Assembly (NCBI RefSeq): GCF_000208865.1
Contig: NC_018394.1
Span: forward strand, 2,441,964-2,505,963
From: Neospora caninum Liverpool
Taxonomy: Eukaryota > Apicomplexa > Conoidasida > Eucoccidiorida > Sarcocystidae
Direction: 5' to 3'
Length of the DNA: 64,000 bases
The position numbers and the translations under genes are program-made. Of this stretch, positions 1-13,035 are shown one piece after another (the stretch's first letter is position 1; each line of letters opens with the position of its first letter). Below the pieces are notes generated by a model that searched no databases, was not told the DNA's origin, and worked only from the letters and a program-made list of their open reading frames with translations.

Positions 1-2
1 CC

Positions 3-917
3 TGCCCCGCGTCCGTTTTCGCTTCGTACGTCAATGAGACCGGGTGCTTTGATGCGGGGTACGGGCTGCAGGAAGCGGAGGAAGAAGCGTCCGAGGCAGA
101 CTCCGACGAGTTGGGAATACAGGACGGCAGCCAGGCGGGGACAATAGCCACTGCAGGGCGTGTGCGGGCCTCCAGTCTGTCTCTCGACCCGTGCACGGAT
201 CCAACAAGAAGCGCTCTCTTGTTTGTTCCGCCGTATCTGAGGGAGAAAGCATCTCAAAAAGAACGGTTGGCCCCGTGCTCACCATCCTTCTCAGTTCACG
301 CGGGCGCTGCTCGTCGCAGACTCCGCGACTCGCCGAGCCTCCTGGTCTGGGCTCCGCTCGCCAGCACCGATGCAGGGGAGCGGGAGCGAAAGGCGGAAAC
401 GCGAGAACGAGGTGCGCCGCCTGCAAGCATTCCCTCGAAGGCCGCGGAGGACCCGAAGGCGACAAAGCCGCCAACTGGATGCCCCTCCTCGCCTGCCAGG
501 GAAGAAGCACTCTCTCTGCGTGTGACGGAATCGCGAGGCGAGGTGCGCACTGGTGACACGTGGAGAGTGGCGCTTCCACAGAAGACGCAAGGAGGCAAGA
601 GAAGCTCAGGAGTCACGAATGAGGACATGCGGACGACCTCTTCTGACCCGTCCGCCTCGAGGGAAATCTCACAGATTGAAGAGAAAGCCCTGTCCGCGGT
701 CGTGCCTCCGCTCGTTGAGAGAGCGGGAGTTGAAGCATCGGGGGGGTGTCCCCCGGCGCAAACACAGCACGGTAGTTTGCAGCAGGACGCAGACAGGGTC
801 AGCAATTTGAATGCGGTGATAGAAACGCGACAGGGAAATAACCATGGGCTCTGGGCGTCTTTCCAGTTGATTCGAAAGGTGAAGACGATGGAAAAGGCGT
901 CGCTCGTCCTTCCCTAG
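3..917 (+). CDS. 3' part of an unrecognised low-complexity protein
   Basis: An open frame runs from the first bases of the window to a TAG at 915-917, about 304 codons, with no start required inside the window, so this is probably the last exon of a gene that begins upstream. The first 40 residues are acidic (Glu/Asp/Ala-rich around 60-120). The rest is Ser/Pro/Arg-rich and looks disordered, with no domain, membrane segment or catalytic motif that I recognise. It could instead be a long chance ORF, because GC-rich coccidian DNA often keeps frames open, and two minus-strand frames are also open here. The acidic start and the length make the + frame the better choice. No function is assigned. 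Confidence 0.45.
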   Translation, partial: CPASVFASYVNETGCFDAGYGLQEAEEEASEADSDELGIQDGSQAGTIATAGRVRASSLSLDPCTDPTRSALLFVPPYLREKASQKERLAPCSPSFSVHAGAARRRLRDSPSLLVWAPLASTDAGERERKAETRERGAPPASIPSKAAEDPKATKPPTGCPSSPAREEALSLRVTESRGEVRTGDTWRVALPQKTQGGKRSSGVTNEDMRTTSSDPSASREISQIEEKALSAVVPPLVERAGVEASGGCPPAQTQHGSLQQDADRVSNLNAVIETRQGNNHGLWASFQLIRKVKTMEKASLVLP

Positions 918-3714
918 CGAAAGGTTGGCAAAATGGAGAGGGGAACGGCTTTGCACAGATAAGGGAAGCGGGCGCCTCTCCGAAGCGCAGCGAAGCGGCT
1001 TCGCGCCTGCCCTCGAAGCCTCAGAAAGGCCGATGGGAGGCGACGAACGAAGAGCCCAGGGATTGAACGGACGGGAAACGGGATGAGTGACGAAAGGAAA
1101 AATGAAAGGGGTAGAGAGTAGATGGAGGCAGTTCTTTCTCGGAGGACGTAGGTTGATTTGTTCGTTGTCTGATCAATTTTGTTACGCATGAGTTTGTATG
1201 ACTTCTTCCTGAGTCTGCAAAGAGGAATGACGAACTGGAACAAACAATGTGGGGTGGGAGTCTGGCTCCAAATCTCTGTTCTCTGGCATTTTTATAGGCA
1301 ACCAAATTTTTCTTTAATGGCGATGTGATTCCGTTCTCGGTGGAACATTTGTTGAAAATCGGCTTCGGTTTTTCCTTGCGGCACCGTTAATGTATGCCTC
1401 TCTTCAGCCGCTCTGACGGGGAGAGTCCGGGGCGCTAGCTTCCCTGAGGGACTTATCTGTAGACCGTCTCTTCTTGCTGCTGAGAGAGCCTACGAGTAAT
1501 TAGGCCTCTGTTCCTTGCCTTTCCTTTGAACATTGTCATGCTTCCCGAAGGATCAGGCAACCAGATTTCATTCACTAGCTCGTCCGTCGACGCAGCGACC
1601 CAGAACACCTGATGTTTTGAGAGACGATGGATGAACGGAGATGAGTGAAACCGCCGTATATCAGAAAGCCCCATTTTTTCAAAGCATGAGATAGTCACTC
1701 GGATTTTCACCGTAGCCGGTAGAGCTCTGTCGTCCGCTGCTCGGAAGTTGGATTTGTGGTAAGCCAGCGCATCCCGGTTGAGCTCCGACAATGTTGCGCT
1801 TTTTTTGCTCTAGGGAATCTCTTAGCAAGCGCTCGAGCTCACTTTGAACGGCCACGTGGATCAACTGAACTGACCACTATTTCTAGTTTCCCTGGCTCCA
1901 ATTCCGTTTTTCAGCAGTGTCCATTAGAGCGAACGCACATCAAGACCACAAGAGTGTGTTGCAGTTGTCTATTCTCAGCTGGAACCTATGTGCTCACATG
2001 GGCTGTGTTGTATTCAAACTGCTCAGACACTATTGCGAATTCCCAATTGCTGCAGTATGCAAGAAATATCAGTTCTAAAGTCAATCAGGAGTTGTTGACG
2101 AGCCGAGCGTCGTCACGTAGCAGTTTTCTTGATCATTAATACGGCTTACCAGGGTGTAACGTATCACGTAGAAACATTGGTGGAATCGTATGTACTCAGC
2201 GACACGGGTGATACAGTGCAGTCGGTTCTCCTCGCCTCCACCCGTAACTAGTGTCGTTTAACCTGTTTTGCCAGCAGGCATGAATTGAAAGACGAAGCTG
2301 ATGATCCGGTGGATGAAATCAATGGAGAACGTTATTGGGAGGGAAACCTGGGATGTTATACTCCATACAGACAAGCAAGTATGTCTGAAAACTCTCGTTG
2401 TATGCATCTGTTTGCATTTCCCCCCTCTGTTTCTTACGCGGGGTATAGGAATGCCCCTTGATTTGGAATGACATCGATACAAAACCCATAATTGTTTTAA
2501 GGTCGAGTTTTTTCGTCACTGCCTTTGCTGTCCCTACTATTCTATATCCGCTCGACTGTATTTCATCGATTGTTGGTTCACTAACTATACTGACATGGAT
2601 ACGCTTTTCTTCTGGAGAAAAATCGTTAGAGTTCCCGCAAACTACCGTTCGCTTTTTTTGGCAGTCATGTGCGCGGTGATCTCCCGTGCTCCCTGTGAGA
2701 ACCAGAGAATGAAATCCGGAAAAGCTAGCGTTTCAGTTGTTTGTGCGAACGCCCGTTCTTCTCCAGTAAAAGGACAGTCCGAGTTGTCTGTGCTGTGCAC
2801 CTTGTTCATGCGTGTGTATGCGTGTGTACCTAATATGCTTTGACCCCGAACCGTTAATTTGCCGGGCAACTGTCAGCGCCAGCAAAGGCCTAGAGAAGAA
2901 ATCTGTGAGTCCCTCTGGGAACACATATGTCGTTCATTTCGGAGTACGAGTGAAACGGTCTTGTATGCTGTTTGTATTCAAGAGTAAAAGCAAAAGACGA
3001 AGTTAGGGTCGTTCGCTGAGTTGACAGCTCGTGTCATGTGTGTTTTCGCCTCTATGGAGCTCTCTGTTCAAGTTTTATGAGTGCAATCACCTACCAGGTG
3101 TGTTTCTCTTGTGCATTATTCTCTACCGTTTTGTCGGCTAAACGTTTCACCGTTCGATATGAGGTTTCCGTTCAAGTTCATTCATGATTAAACCTCCGAG
3201 CTCACGGTGTCGTCCCTGCCCCGAGAAAAGGCGTAGCTGGTAAATCCCACATCGCCAGTGATATTGCATTCTGCTTTCTTTATCACACCTCCAAACAGAA
3301 TATTTGCTCTGCTTTGCACGGCTGCTTCCTTCTTTTCTCCTTCTCGTATGGATCACTACCTGCATGGCCACCTAGGCACGCAGTGCCTGGGACTTTTCCG
3401 AATGCGTTGACAAATACAACATTATCCTCTTATGCGAGCTTCCTTTCGCCCCGTCTCTTTGTCGGACTCGGCAGGATCGTCTTTGGGTGTTCGGGGAAAG
3501 AGCCTGGCTCTGGGGCCCGCCTTGACTCTGCCCGCTTTTCGAGAGGTCGGAGTGTATTGCGTAGCTCGGTGTGCTCAAGCGTCACCTAGACGGCCGCTCT
3601 CCATACTCCCAGTGCTTCCTTCTTTCAAATTCCTTTAAATTGACGAGGTCGTTTCGGTGTAGTGCGGGGGGCCCGCCAGCTTCGTGGTTCTTCTGGAAAG
3701 CAATGGGGTCATGT
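918..3714. other. Intergenic stretch: 3' UTR of the first gene and 5' flank of the BBS5 gene
   Basis: No supported gene. The left end is probably 3' UTR of the preceding gene and the right end 5' UTR/promoter of the BBS5 homologue. The longest notable frame is on the minus strand at 1453-1791 (112 codons, true ATG, mixed composition). It matches no family I know and may be a relic exon or chance. Base composition is more AT-rich than in the flanking coding sequence from about 1900 to 3100. I see no repeat array or RNA gene. Confidence 0.5.
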
Positions 3715-6700
3715 ATGTCCGCGATAGAAGGCCTCTGGCATTCTTCGCTGGAGGGCGGAAGCTTGCCAGGAGGGGGCCCGCTTTGGCAAGATCGACAAAT
3801 CCGATGGGATCAGCCGAAACAAAGCTTGTGTCTTCGACCGGGTAGGCACTCCTAGACTTCTAACAGCCTCCTAAGCACAAACCAGAATACTCAAATTCGG
3901 ATGGCAATTCGCCTGATTCATCCGCCCGCAGTTTCAAAGCACGGTTTACCTATGTCTGTTGAGGTTCACCCGAGGCCAAGAGAGGAACTCGTTCGTAGGC
4001 CAATCTGTAAAGAGGCGTTCTGTGTAATGCCGATGGCGAAGGTACCCGAGTCGATCCAAGCCCAAAACAGGAAAGGTATACACAGAAAAAAAAAAGGACT
4101 TACCACTCTCGGTCATAGCTCTCACGTACCATCTAGAACCTGGAATTACTCGCGTCCGAAGAGCACGTCAGGAACCTGTTCGTCGCAACGATCTATCATT
4201 GTGAGCTTCAGCCAAGCCCGAAAACAGTGTGGTTCTTTGCTATCGATTTCACACTCTGTGAATCTTTCTTTCGTTTTCCAACGTGAAACAGTTGGTGGAT
4301 CTACTAGCGTTTGGAGTCAACGTGAGCTTGGAGCAGGTGCTGTTCGCTGTTAACGATGCCACATAATCCGAACTGCGGAAAAACGTGTAGGATCTCCACC
4401 CCTCCTGCAACCTCACTAACGCAACCTCCTCGCTGCGCCACTGACGATGTTATCCACTGGATGGATGTGCGTGTCATACAGTCGCTGCGTTGTCCAGTCT
4501 CCTCGCCCGAGGACGCAGGAAATGCTGCGAGGAATATCTTAAGCGCTGTTAGAGAGTCCATCCATGCCAGATGTAATTCGCGGCTAAGCTGATGCTCATA
4601 GGCGGCGATGAGCATTCTGTTGTGGCCCCATTTGCTCACTTACACTGTGTTTTTCAGGCGAAGTGCTGCGGAAACAGTTTGACAAAGTAGAGGACACAAA
4701 GGGAGACAATGGAATTGGTGTCCTGCAAATCACCAATCTGCGAGTCATATGGTACTGTCTCTATGTGCCGAAACTCAACATCAGTATTGGTAAGAGCCTC
4801 TTCGCCCATTGTGTTCCAGTCACCGTTCCGTAGCACTTCCACCCTGTACGTATCCACATATACATCCATTCACACGTTTCCACAGATTTCTGTAAGTCTG
4901 CATACGTCTACTTGAACGAAGATACTCATTTTCGTTTTAAGCTCGAGCCTTGGTCAAAGCGAGAGAGAAATTAATAGCGCGTTGGCGCCCAGCCAGGGGT
5001 TCGACAGACGTAAACACGAGTGATTCGTTAGAGTCTCCTTTCGTGCCTTCCCGATGTACGCGAATCAGAGTGTTCGGTTTTCTCTGTTTTAAACATTGCA
5101 AATTCACACTGTTTTGGCACAATCTGTGGCCGACCTGTTAGATGAAGGCACAGAACGTCTCCACATGATACACACGACACGCGGTTGGTTTCTCACGCTG
5201 GGACACAGCCTCACGGATACCCGTTTTGTCATTTTCTCGTTAGCAGAACGGTTCTCCGACCTGCCATGGTGTTAACGGTCCATGAACAAAGCTGCAACAC
5301 GGTTCTGGTCCGCTCTTTGCTCCCGGTCGGTCGACACTTTCGCATGTCTTGCTTCTTCTTATCCCGGGTTATTCCTGTCTCGTGCCCCACTGCTTCCCCC
5401 GCTCTCGCCTCTCTTGGCCCTTTCGAACCACTGGAGGTTGTCGGAATGCCGTTGCTCTTACCCCACTCCTCCCTTCTCATTCTCTGTCGTTCCTTTGCCT
5501 CTTCTCTCTCCTCTGTTCCCCTCTTTTTGTCTTTCCTTCCCTCCGCCCCCAGGACTCCACTGTGTGACGTACCTCCACTATAGCGTGGCAGAGAGCAGCA
5601 CATTTGGAAAGACTCGTGCTCTTCACCTGATGTCTCGCTTCAACTCAACGAGGTTTGAGTTTTCCTTCGCAATTCGCGCAGATCATGCGTACAGTCTGTT
5701 CAGCGAAATGGAGGACGCAATTCGATCATACCGAGCTACAATTATATACAAGTCCGTCTTTGTTCGAAAATAGTGCAGTGCCTCCTTCCACCGACTGCTG
5801 TTCATGGTGTGCTTCAATTCTTTGTGCACATTTGTCTCGATATTCTATTTGTGGATAGGTACGTATATGTACACGCTCACAGAACGAGGTGGTTTCCCGA
5901 AGAACGAGTCCGGGAACGCCGCTCTTGGCGCTAGTAGCAGAGACTACCGAGACACTTGTGACGCGAGAGAGATGGCTTGGGACGCGGCCGGGGGTCAGCC
6001 GCTGGAGACACACACAAATCCCGTATTACCTTGTCATCACAGTCCTGACAAATAATGCCAACCCACACATGTTCGCGAGTAATCCAGCAAAAGAGTACTC
6101 CGTGTCTGACGCAGGCAAGGATTCTACGACTCAGTATCTGAACGCTCCGTGTTCCGCAAGCAATACCGACTGTAGATACGTGTATGCAAGTATAAGTAAG
6201 CACGAAGGTTCAGTGCTTACGCATAGCTATTCCTTCTAATGTATGTGTTTACACACGGTGCTGACGCATGCGTGCAGGGATCTTTTGCTCCGAGATGGAC
6301 GAGTGGTGACCGACGGGGGCGAGATTGACCTACTCCAAGGCGAGCGCATCGTGAAATTTGTGAGCACTGTAGCATCTGAGAAAGAAATACTCCAAAGAAC
6401 TAGCACGGCAAATAGCTCTCTCCCAGCCGTGGTCCCGTTTGTGCTCTGTGTCTCCCACCTACATACATATAATATATATATATATATATATAGTATATAT
6501 TTGTAAACATATGGTTATGCATGGGTGTGGTAGGGTACAAGTCTGCTGCGGGATAAGGCAGCACGTGTAGGAAATTGCTGGTGAGCCTCATGCGTCTATC
6601 TACCCTCAAGGGGCATTCTGTACAAAGATTGCTTGCTTGCACGCGCGGGGTAGGTGTCTGCCTGCTGTCGTATTTCTCGCTCGACCCATTGCACTTTTTG

Positions 6701-9700
6701 CTATGTCTTGCTCTTCACTGTCCACTGCGCCCCATGTTCTGAGTCGCTTTGCCTGCCCTGCGTTCTTTCTTCGTTCGTCGTCGTTTGTTCGATCTTCTTT
6801 TGCTTCTTTTCTAATACCCGACAAGCTGTTTCGGTTTCTTTTCCTTGCCTTTCCCCGTCATGTTGCAAAAGCTCTGTCTGGGAAGGGAAAAGCCTGATGA
6901 ACCTGCGTGGTTTGAGATATAGCAACAAGGGTCTACTCTCCGTGTGACAAGAAGTGATTTGTCTGTTTCCTTTCGTTCTTGACTTCGTTATCGTGCACAG
7001 AATTACGGCCCTCTTCCCTTCAGCCTCTTCACTACCCTGGACGCGTTTTGCCCCGCTTTTGCCCCCTTCTCTTTCTCTCTCCCGTTTTCTGCAGGTAGAA
7101 AGCTGTCACAGTCTGACAGAGCACTCCGCGTACCCCGGCAAAATGTATGTAACTAACGTAAGTCCAGCACGTCCTGAAGACCTGTGCCGATTGGTACGAA
7201 GCGCGATTATCTACATTCAGCGGGAATATGCGAATCGCTCTTGCAGAAAGCTAGGTCCATTTGTTTCATGCAAACGGCTGGAACCCGGGGGCGTCTCCCC
7301 TGAAGAGCACGAACTCCACAGTCTAGTCGACGTCATCTCAGGCTAGCATGGTGTCACTCAAATGCCTAGGATATAGGGATGGGTAGACGCGCAATTCTGT
7401 GCTTTTTGGAATGAGTCGCAAGTCATCGACAACCTCCTGCTCGCCCGGATCCTTGAAGAGGACGGAGGCAAGCGGTCCTGCACTTACACGGGCCGCAAGG
7501 CGATCTTCCTCCCACTTCGTTGCTCGCTGCTTCTCGCGTGTTCTATTTTCGTGTTTCCTTTCTTCGTTCAAGAAATCTGTTCAGTTTACTGCGACATGGT
7601 GCATTCAGCCCCCGTTTATACTTCGACGACGCTCTCTCCGCAGGCGGCCCTGTCCAGCGATCGAGAGCGCGCTACTTTAGGAAGTCGCCGAAAGGACTTT
7701 TTGGGTCCACACTTGCGAAGGAAACATTGCTGTCTGCTTCGCCCGTGACTTGTCGCTTGTTATGCCTCAGTATCGCATTTTATGGGTGTCGAATCAGACG
7801 CCCTTCATGAACATCAGCCTGCCGTATGTTCAGATGGTGAGTACGCGCGTTCAGATGTTCGGAGGCGGGGAGAAAACGAGAGACGGATGCTTGTCAAAAG
7901 ACAGAGAGGGCGAGCCGGCGGCAAAAACACAGCAAGGGAGTCTCCAGATGATGCGAATGTCAATGCTTTTCATTACGTTTTCCCCTTCATACGTTCAAGA
8001 GCCACTGCCTGAAAAGCGCTCGTTCCGGTAACGGCGAGTTCTTTGGCAGGCGTCTGCCCCCGCTCATCTAGCGCTCTCTCGTCTCTCGCCTCAGCTCGAC
8101 ACGCGATTCATCGCACTTCTCATCGTTCACGCCTTACTTGTCTCCACTTCTCATCCCCGGTCGATCGCCGTCTCTCTTGCACTAGGGAAATTCTCCAGAT
8201 TCCCCGCTCTCTCACTCTTGTGCACTGCGCAATGCCGGCCGGCGCGCCTGCGCAGGCCCCTGCACTTCAAATCGCGGCGTGCAAGTCTGAAACCACAACA
8301 TTCGCTTGCACATCACCAGAAAACAGACAAGAAGAAGAGAAAGAAGTTCCTCTCTGTATGTTTCAGCAGTCGCATATCCACTAACTCGCGGCAGCCTGGC
8401 CGGTGTGCATCTGGAAGCTTCACGCGATTGGAGTTTTCTTTTAAGCACTGCCGCTGGGGTCACGTTTCTAGGATTGAACTTCCGCAAATTCCGTTGAGCT
8501 GTTGTGTCTGTTTTGGATTTTTTGGACAGAAACATGTCCTGTCACGATACAGTCAGCATGGAACAGCAATGGTAGTGGAGAGCCACGCGACCGCAGGCGG
8601 CTACTGTCTGGCGTTTCGCATTCAATCGGTGACATCGGAAACCCCGAAACCGCGCGAGACGGGCACGCGAGAGACACCGTTGTCATCTCATCAACAGCTC
8701 GGTGCACTCATTTCCGCAGTAAACAAATGCTTCCACGGTAAGACGCAAATCGCTGACATGTCGCTCTTGTCCCTCTCGTGCCGATATTCCTCGCTTCCCT
8801 CCACACAGCGCTTCTCCCGCCAGTGTTACGATTCGCGCTGCCCGCGCACTGCCTGTCTCTCTTCTCCATGGAAACTCCTTTTCCTGTCCCGCACGTTTCT
8901 GAGACCTCTTCTCGGGGTTTCCTTGCCTCACGAGACACTTTGTGCCTTGTGTCCCCCGTTGCTTGTCTGCTTCTCTCCTCGTCACTCGTCGGTCGGGGCC
9001 CAGAGATGCGCGCGCGCCCCTATTTCGGCCCAGTCGACGAAGAGAGAAAGACGGAACAGGAGAACTTTGTGATTGTCGTCGCGGCCGGGTCTGCACAGCC
9101 CGCCGTCCCTCCGGCGGTCCCCGCAGCACCCTCAGCGACTGCCGACAGCCGGCCTGGGCCTCTTTCGCCTCCGCCTCTCGGCGCGTCCCGCGGGCTAGAC
9201 CGACCTGTGTCAGTTCCGCCTTCACCGAGTGTAGGCGCACCAGCGGCGGAGGGTGGGCCAGCTGGAAGAGCCAACCTGCTCGAAGAGATCCGAGGTGAAA
9301 CGCCAGGACATGTCGAAGGGCGAGAACAAGATTTAGGCGTGAGGACGTCCCCAGAGAGAGGGGAGAAGATCGGCGTAGAGGGAGACGACAACGAGGCAGA
9401 CCATCCCAGAGAAGGGCGGCGAAGGCGAGTGTGCCCGCCCGATACTGACCTCGCGTCCAACCCTCGCGCGACTGGTACGGAAGAAGGCGATCGCCCGCGG
9501 ATACTGTCAGCAGCTGAACACGAGGCGCATGTCTCACCGCCAGCTCGGCCTGACGAGGTACGCCTTTTTGCTCACGTTCGCTTTGCTCCGCCTTCTCTGA
9601 CCCGCCTCTCTCTGCAACCTGTGCGCCCTGTGTGTCGCTTCCTGAGGTCTTGCGTCGCTCTCTGCCTGTCGCCCCGCCAACCCATCCCTTTGCAGGCATT

Positions 9701-12700
9701 GCATCTGTCCCTTCTTTCGGCGACACAAAAGTGTTTCGTCTGCCGACATCCGCGTTGCCGACGCTGGCCGTCGCTGACTCCGCACCGACGGGGGCGTGGA
9801 ATGGCAGCGCACGGGCTGCTCTTTCTTCCGAGTCATAGTCCCTTTGTGCTGGGCGTGATTAGACATCCTAACTGACTGATATCCGGTTGCTGCTTCATCT
9901 GTCTCGGGTTTCGACACTCACCTCCACCAGCCGAGTAAAGGCCCAGACAGTGCCGTTCCGAGCAGATATGGCTGTGCGGGCCCCCCGACCCTTCCTGCCA
10001 GGCGTCGCTCTGCTGCCTCACTTCCCGTCTTCTCCGTGTCGCCTGTTTTCCTCGTGTTTTTTTCGCCTGCAGCCTGGCTTTGAGTCGCAGCACGCAGAGC
10101 CCCTCGTCGGGGAGGGACCTGGAATGCCTGAACTGGTACGCCAGCCACAACTTCTCGCTCTCTTTGTTTGCATCGTACTTTTCTTTTTCTGCGGTGTAAC
10201 TTTCGCTCGCTTCGTCTACGAGCCTTCCGACAGAAGACATTCAATCTGACTGCATCTTTCAGCGTCGCCCGCAAAACGACTGGGGTGATACGCTGCACGG
10301 CTGATTCCCCGCTCTTCATGGGAGGACAGCGAGGCGTGACGAAAATCCTGAAAAACACCGAAAAAACGCCGAGCCAAGAAGCAAGACGAGGCAGTGTCCG
10401 ATTGCGCCCACCGTCTACATTGGCCGACCTTTCCTGTAGTGTCAACTTCAGCGACGTCAGTCAGCCAGTTCGATCGGCTTTCTCACCCCTTGGTTTCTCC
10501 CCCGATCGCCTCTTGTCTTCTTTTCGAACACGTCTTTCCCCACTCGGAGCAAAACCGAGTTCGCACTGGTGTCTTGTGCTTGGACGCGCAGGCGAACCGG
10601 TCACCCTACTCAATAAAGGTAACTCCATCGGGGCCTGTGGTACACCGAGAGTCAGGAGGTTATGCCATTCTCGCCTTTCCTTTTTTTTCCATTCTGCTTT
10701 TTCACAGAGGTGAAGCTAGGGAAGAATAGCAGCCTTCTTGGGTACGTGCCGTTTTTCTTGTCACTGCCGCAGCCCCCCGTTGTTGTCTTCTCCGTCCCAG
10801 CCGGTCCGTTCCCTGAGGCCCGCAGTGACTTCCCAGTGCTCCTTCCCTTCCACAGCGTCCGTTTCGCTCTGGCTTCTGCACCAGCCTCTTCGGTCGATCG
10901 CGCTTGCTGGCTCTTCTTTCGCACTCAGGTCTCTGGGGGGTCTGCGGCGCCGCCAGGTGGGCCCTCGCGTCCGGGTCGGGGCATCGGCAGATTCCCTTTT
11001 CCGCCGTTTTCTTCGCCTTCCCATGCCCCACCTGCGAGCAGTCAGGCGCGGTCGGGCCTTTCGCCTCCCTCGTCCTCTCTTCCCGCGTCAGTCCCAGAAC
11101 AAGCAGACACACGCGGTCTCGCTTCCTCGTCCCCGGCTCGGCACTGCCATCCAGGCCTGAGTCCTCCCGCCCGAGGAGGCGCACTTCACCCCGTCCTCCC
11201 GGCCGCCTCGTCTCCTCGGCTTCGCGAAGGCCCTTTTGGGGGCCCGGAAGAGGAGACAGCGGGCCCAGAGGCCCCCACGGCTGGGGACCGACGCGGAGGC
11301 GCGACGGACGGGGCGCCTGCAGCCGAGGCCGCGCCCTCCTCTGGGGTAGCGGTTCCTCTGGACCTAACAAAGGAAAACCAGAGAGCCGATCCGCTCGCCC
11401 CGAGTGCCCGAACCCTCGCTCTTCTTTCCCCTTCGAGTGCAAAGTACATAACCGCTCCGAAATGTGTCATTTGCTTGACTTCTCCAGATGAAGTAGGGAC
11501 TGCGTCCGCGCCCGCGCCAGGAGTCTCTTGTCACTCGATCTTTCTCGTCTCAGATTCAGACTTTCCGTGCTCGGAGGCGCCCCGCGTTCTCACCGTGCCC
11601 GTTCGTTTCTGCCCAAAGTGGTCCTTGCGTGCGAATCAGACCGTTCGCGACTAACGTGGAGTCGTCCTCTGCCTGTGCCTCTGTCTCTCCCAGTTTCGAT
11701 GTTCCCCTGTTCTCACGTCTTGCGCGGCGGGGCGCCGGTCCACAAGCGTCAGCAGCCTCAAGCGCCTTCGGTCTTGGCTTTTTCCTCAGCGGCTCGAGTC
11801 CTTTGTGTCGACTTCAGTCGCAAAGGTGTCTGGGTTCTCCCGCGCGCGCCCCGCGCCCCTCCCACCACCCGTCCTGTTGTTTGCTGCGGCGTTTGTCCTC
11901 AGGCTGCCTTCGATCCCTGCGGCCACGTTTGCACGTGCATGCGCTGTGCCTTTCAGATCGAAAACTGTCCGGTGGGTTTGGGTCGCGCTTCTTTTTCCTT
12001 CACACGCTTTCCGATACACCCGAGCTCAGCTCCGAAAACACGAGAATTCTCGCGCTTCAACTTTCCTGTTTCTCCGAAGAGACCCAGTTAACAGCGGCTG
12101 TCTTGAACCCGCAATCGCTCGCAGGCTCTGTGCAAGAGAAGCACAGAGGATGTGTGTGTTGGGCGGGGCGTCGCGGAACGCAGAAAAGAGTCGGTGCGTG
12201 CTTTTAGATTAGACCGGTGTCTGCATGCGGACGAACCAGAGACTGGTCGTGACTCCGGCAGATCATGGGCTCAAAGGTTTTGTTGTCCCATCCTTCGCAA
12301 ATCAGACCGTCGCACATGCCTCGCGCCCAGAAGGGCTGCGCACGATCTCAAAAAATAAAACCTCGGCATCGACCCGTGTCCCTCTTAGTACAAGAAACCA
12401 AACCCCTGCCCAGACCTAGCAATACCTGGGTTTCCCAACGGAAGACGACTTGCCGGCCTTTCGCTGTTTGTTGTGAGGCGCTTGACAGCACACGCATAGG
12501 GCCGAGCGACACACCCGTTTTCCCGTCTTTCTGTTGATTCCCCTGTACGCACGAGTTTTTTCGCGAGAGGGGGGCTACTAGGTGGCGAAGGCGCGAAGTG
12601 AGTGAAGACTGGAGGAGCTGAAGGTGAAAACGCGCGCATTTGTCCCCCACTTTTGTTTTCCGTGTGACTCCTGCAGATTTGCCGGTCCCAGATTCTGAAG

Positions 12701-13035
12701 GTCTTGCGGATCTACTTAACCACTTGAATCAACGGCGTCGGAGAGCCGATCTGTCGACAACCCGGCGGGAGAAAAGGGAAGGCGTCTGGGAGGTAGAGCT
12801 GGCGGCGCCGCTCTTTGCGTCCACCGGGTTTGAAAGCAGTGAGAATGGACTGTCTGCCCCAGCAACGGTGCCCACAGGGAACGTGGACCTACCCGGAGTG
12901 CCGCAAGGGGCAAAGAGAGAGAGGATGCGTCCATGCACGGGGGGTTTGTGTCGTCAGCGTCCATTGAGAGCGTTCGAGCTATATTGCGGGCGCATGGGTG
13001 CATTTCACCTTTCGCTCCCCGTGCACAGGTTTTGA
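3715..13035 (+). CDS. BBS5: BBS5 homologue (BBSome subunit, PH-like/DM16 domains), multi-exon
   Basis: BBS5 is the phosphoinositide-binding subunit of the BBSome, which moves membrane proteins in cilia; in this organism only male gametes are flagellated. Exons: 3715-3841, 4658-4789, 5553-5751, 6278-6359, 7095-7157, 7771-7836, 8530-8737, 9004-9557, 10073-10135, then a last exon 12677-13035. The first nine have GT-AG ends and matching phases (1494 nt in frame). Recognisable BBS5 motifs are LWQDRQIRWD at the N-terminus, GEVLRKQFDKVEDTKG (exon 2), NSTRFEFSF (exon 3), MYVTN/YRILW (exons 5-6), MNISLPYVQ (exon 6), VVESHATAGGYCLAFRI (exon 7) and RPYFGPVDEE (exon 8). Exon 8 then runs into about 170 disordered Pro/Glu/Arg-rich residues. 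Exons between 10136 and 12676 are unresolved; a 330-codon Pro/Ser-rich open frame at 10662-11654 may supply one. The last exon has EGVWEVEL near its middle, like the LQGLWEV end of animal BBS5. An upstream in-frame ATG at 3703 is an alternative start. Confidence 0.88.
6470..6502. repeat. (TA)n microsatellite in a BBS5 intron
   Basis: A simple AT/TA dinucleotide run follows the fourth confirmed exon, inside the intron 6360-7094. It is imperfect (interrupted near 6490). It has no coding potential and is a likely length polymorphism. Confidence 0.8.

Noticed and set aside
8683..9726. 347-codon minus-strand ORF
   Set aside because: It lies opposite BBS5 exons 7-8, whose + frame carries conserved motifs and proper splice sites; the minus frame is Arg-rich shadow sequence.
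10702..11442. 246-codon minus-strand ORF with Gly/Pro/Arg-rich product
   Set aside because: Typical low-complexity shadow of GC-rich + strand sequence; no splice partner or start context supports it.
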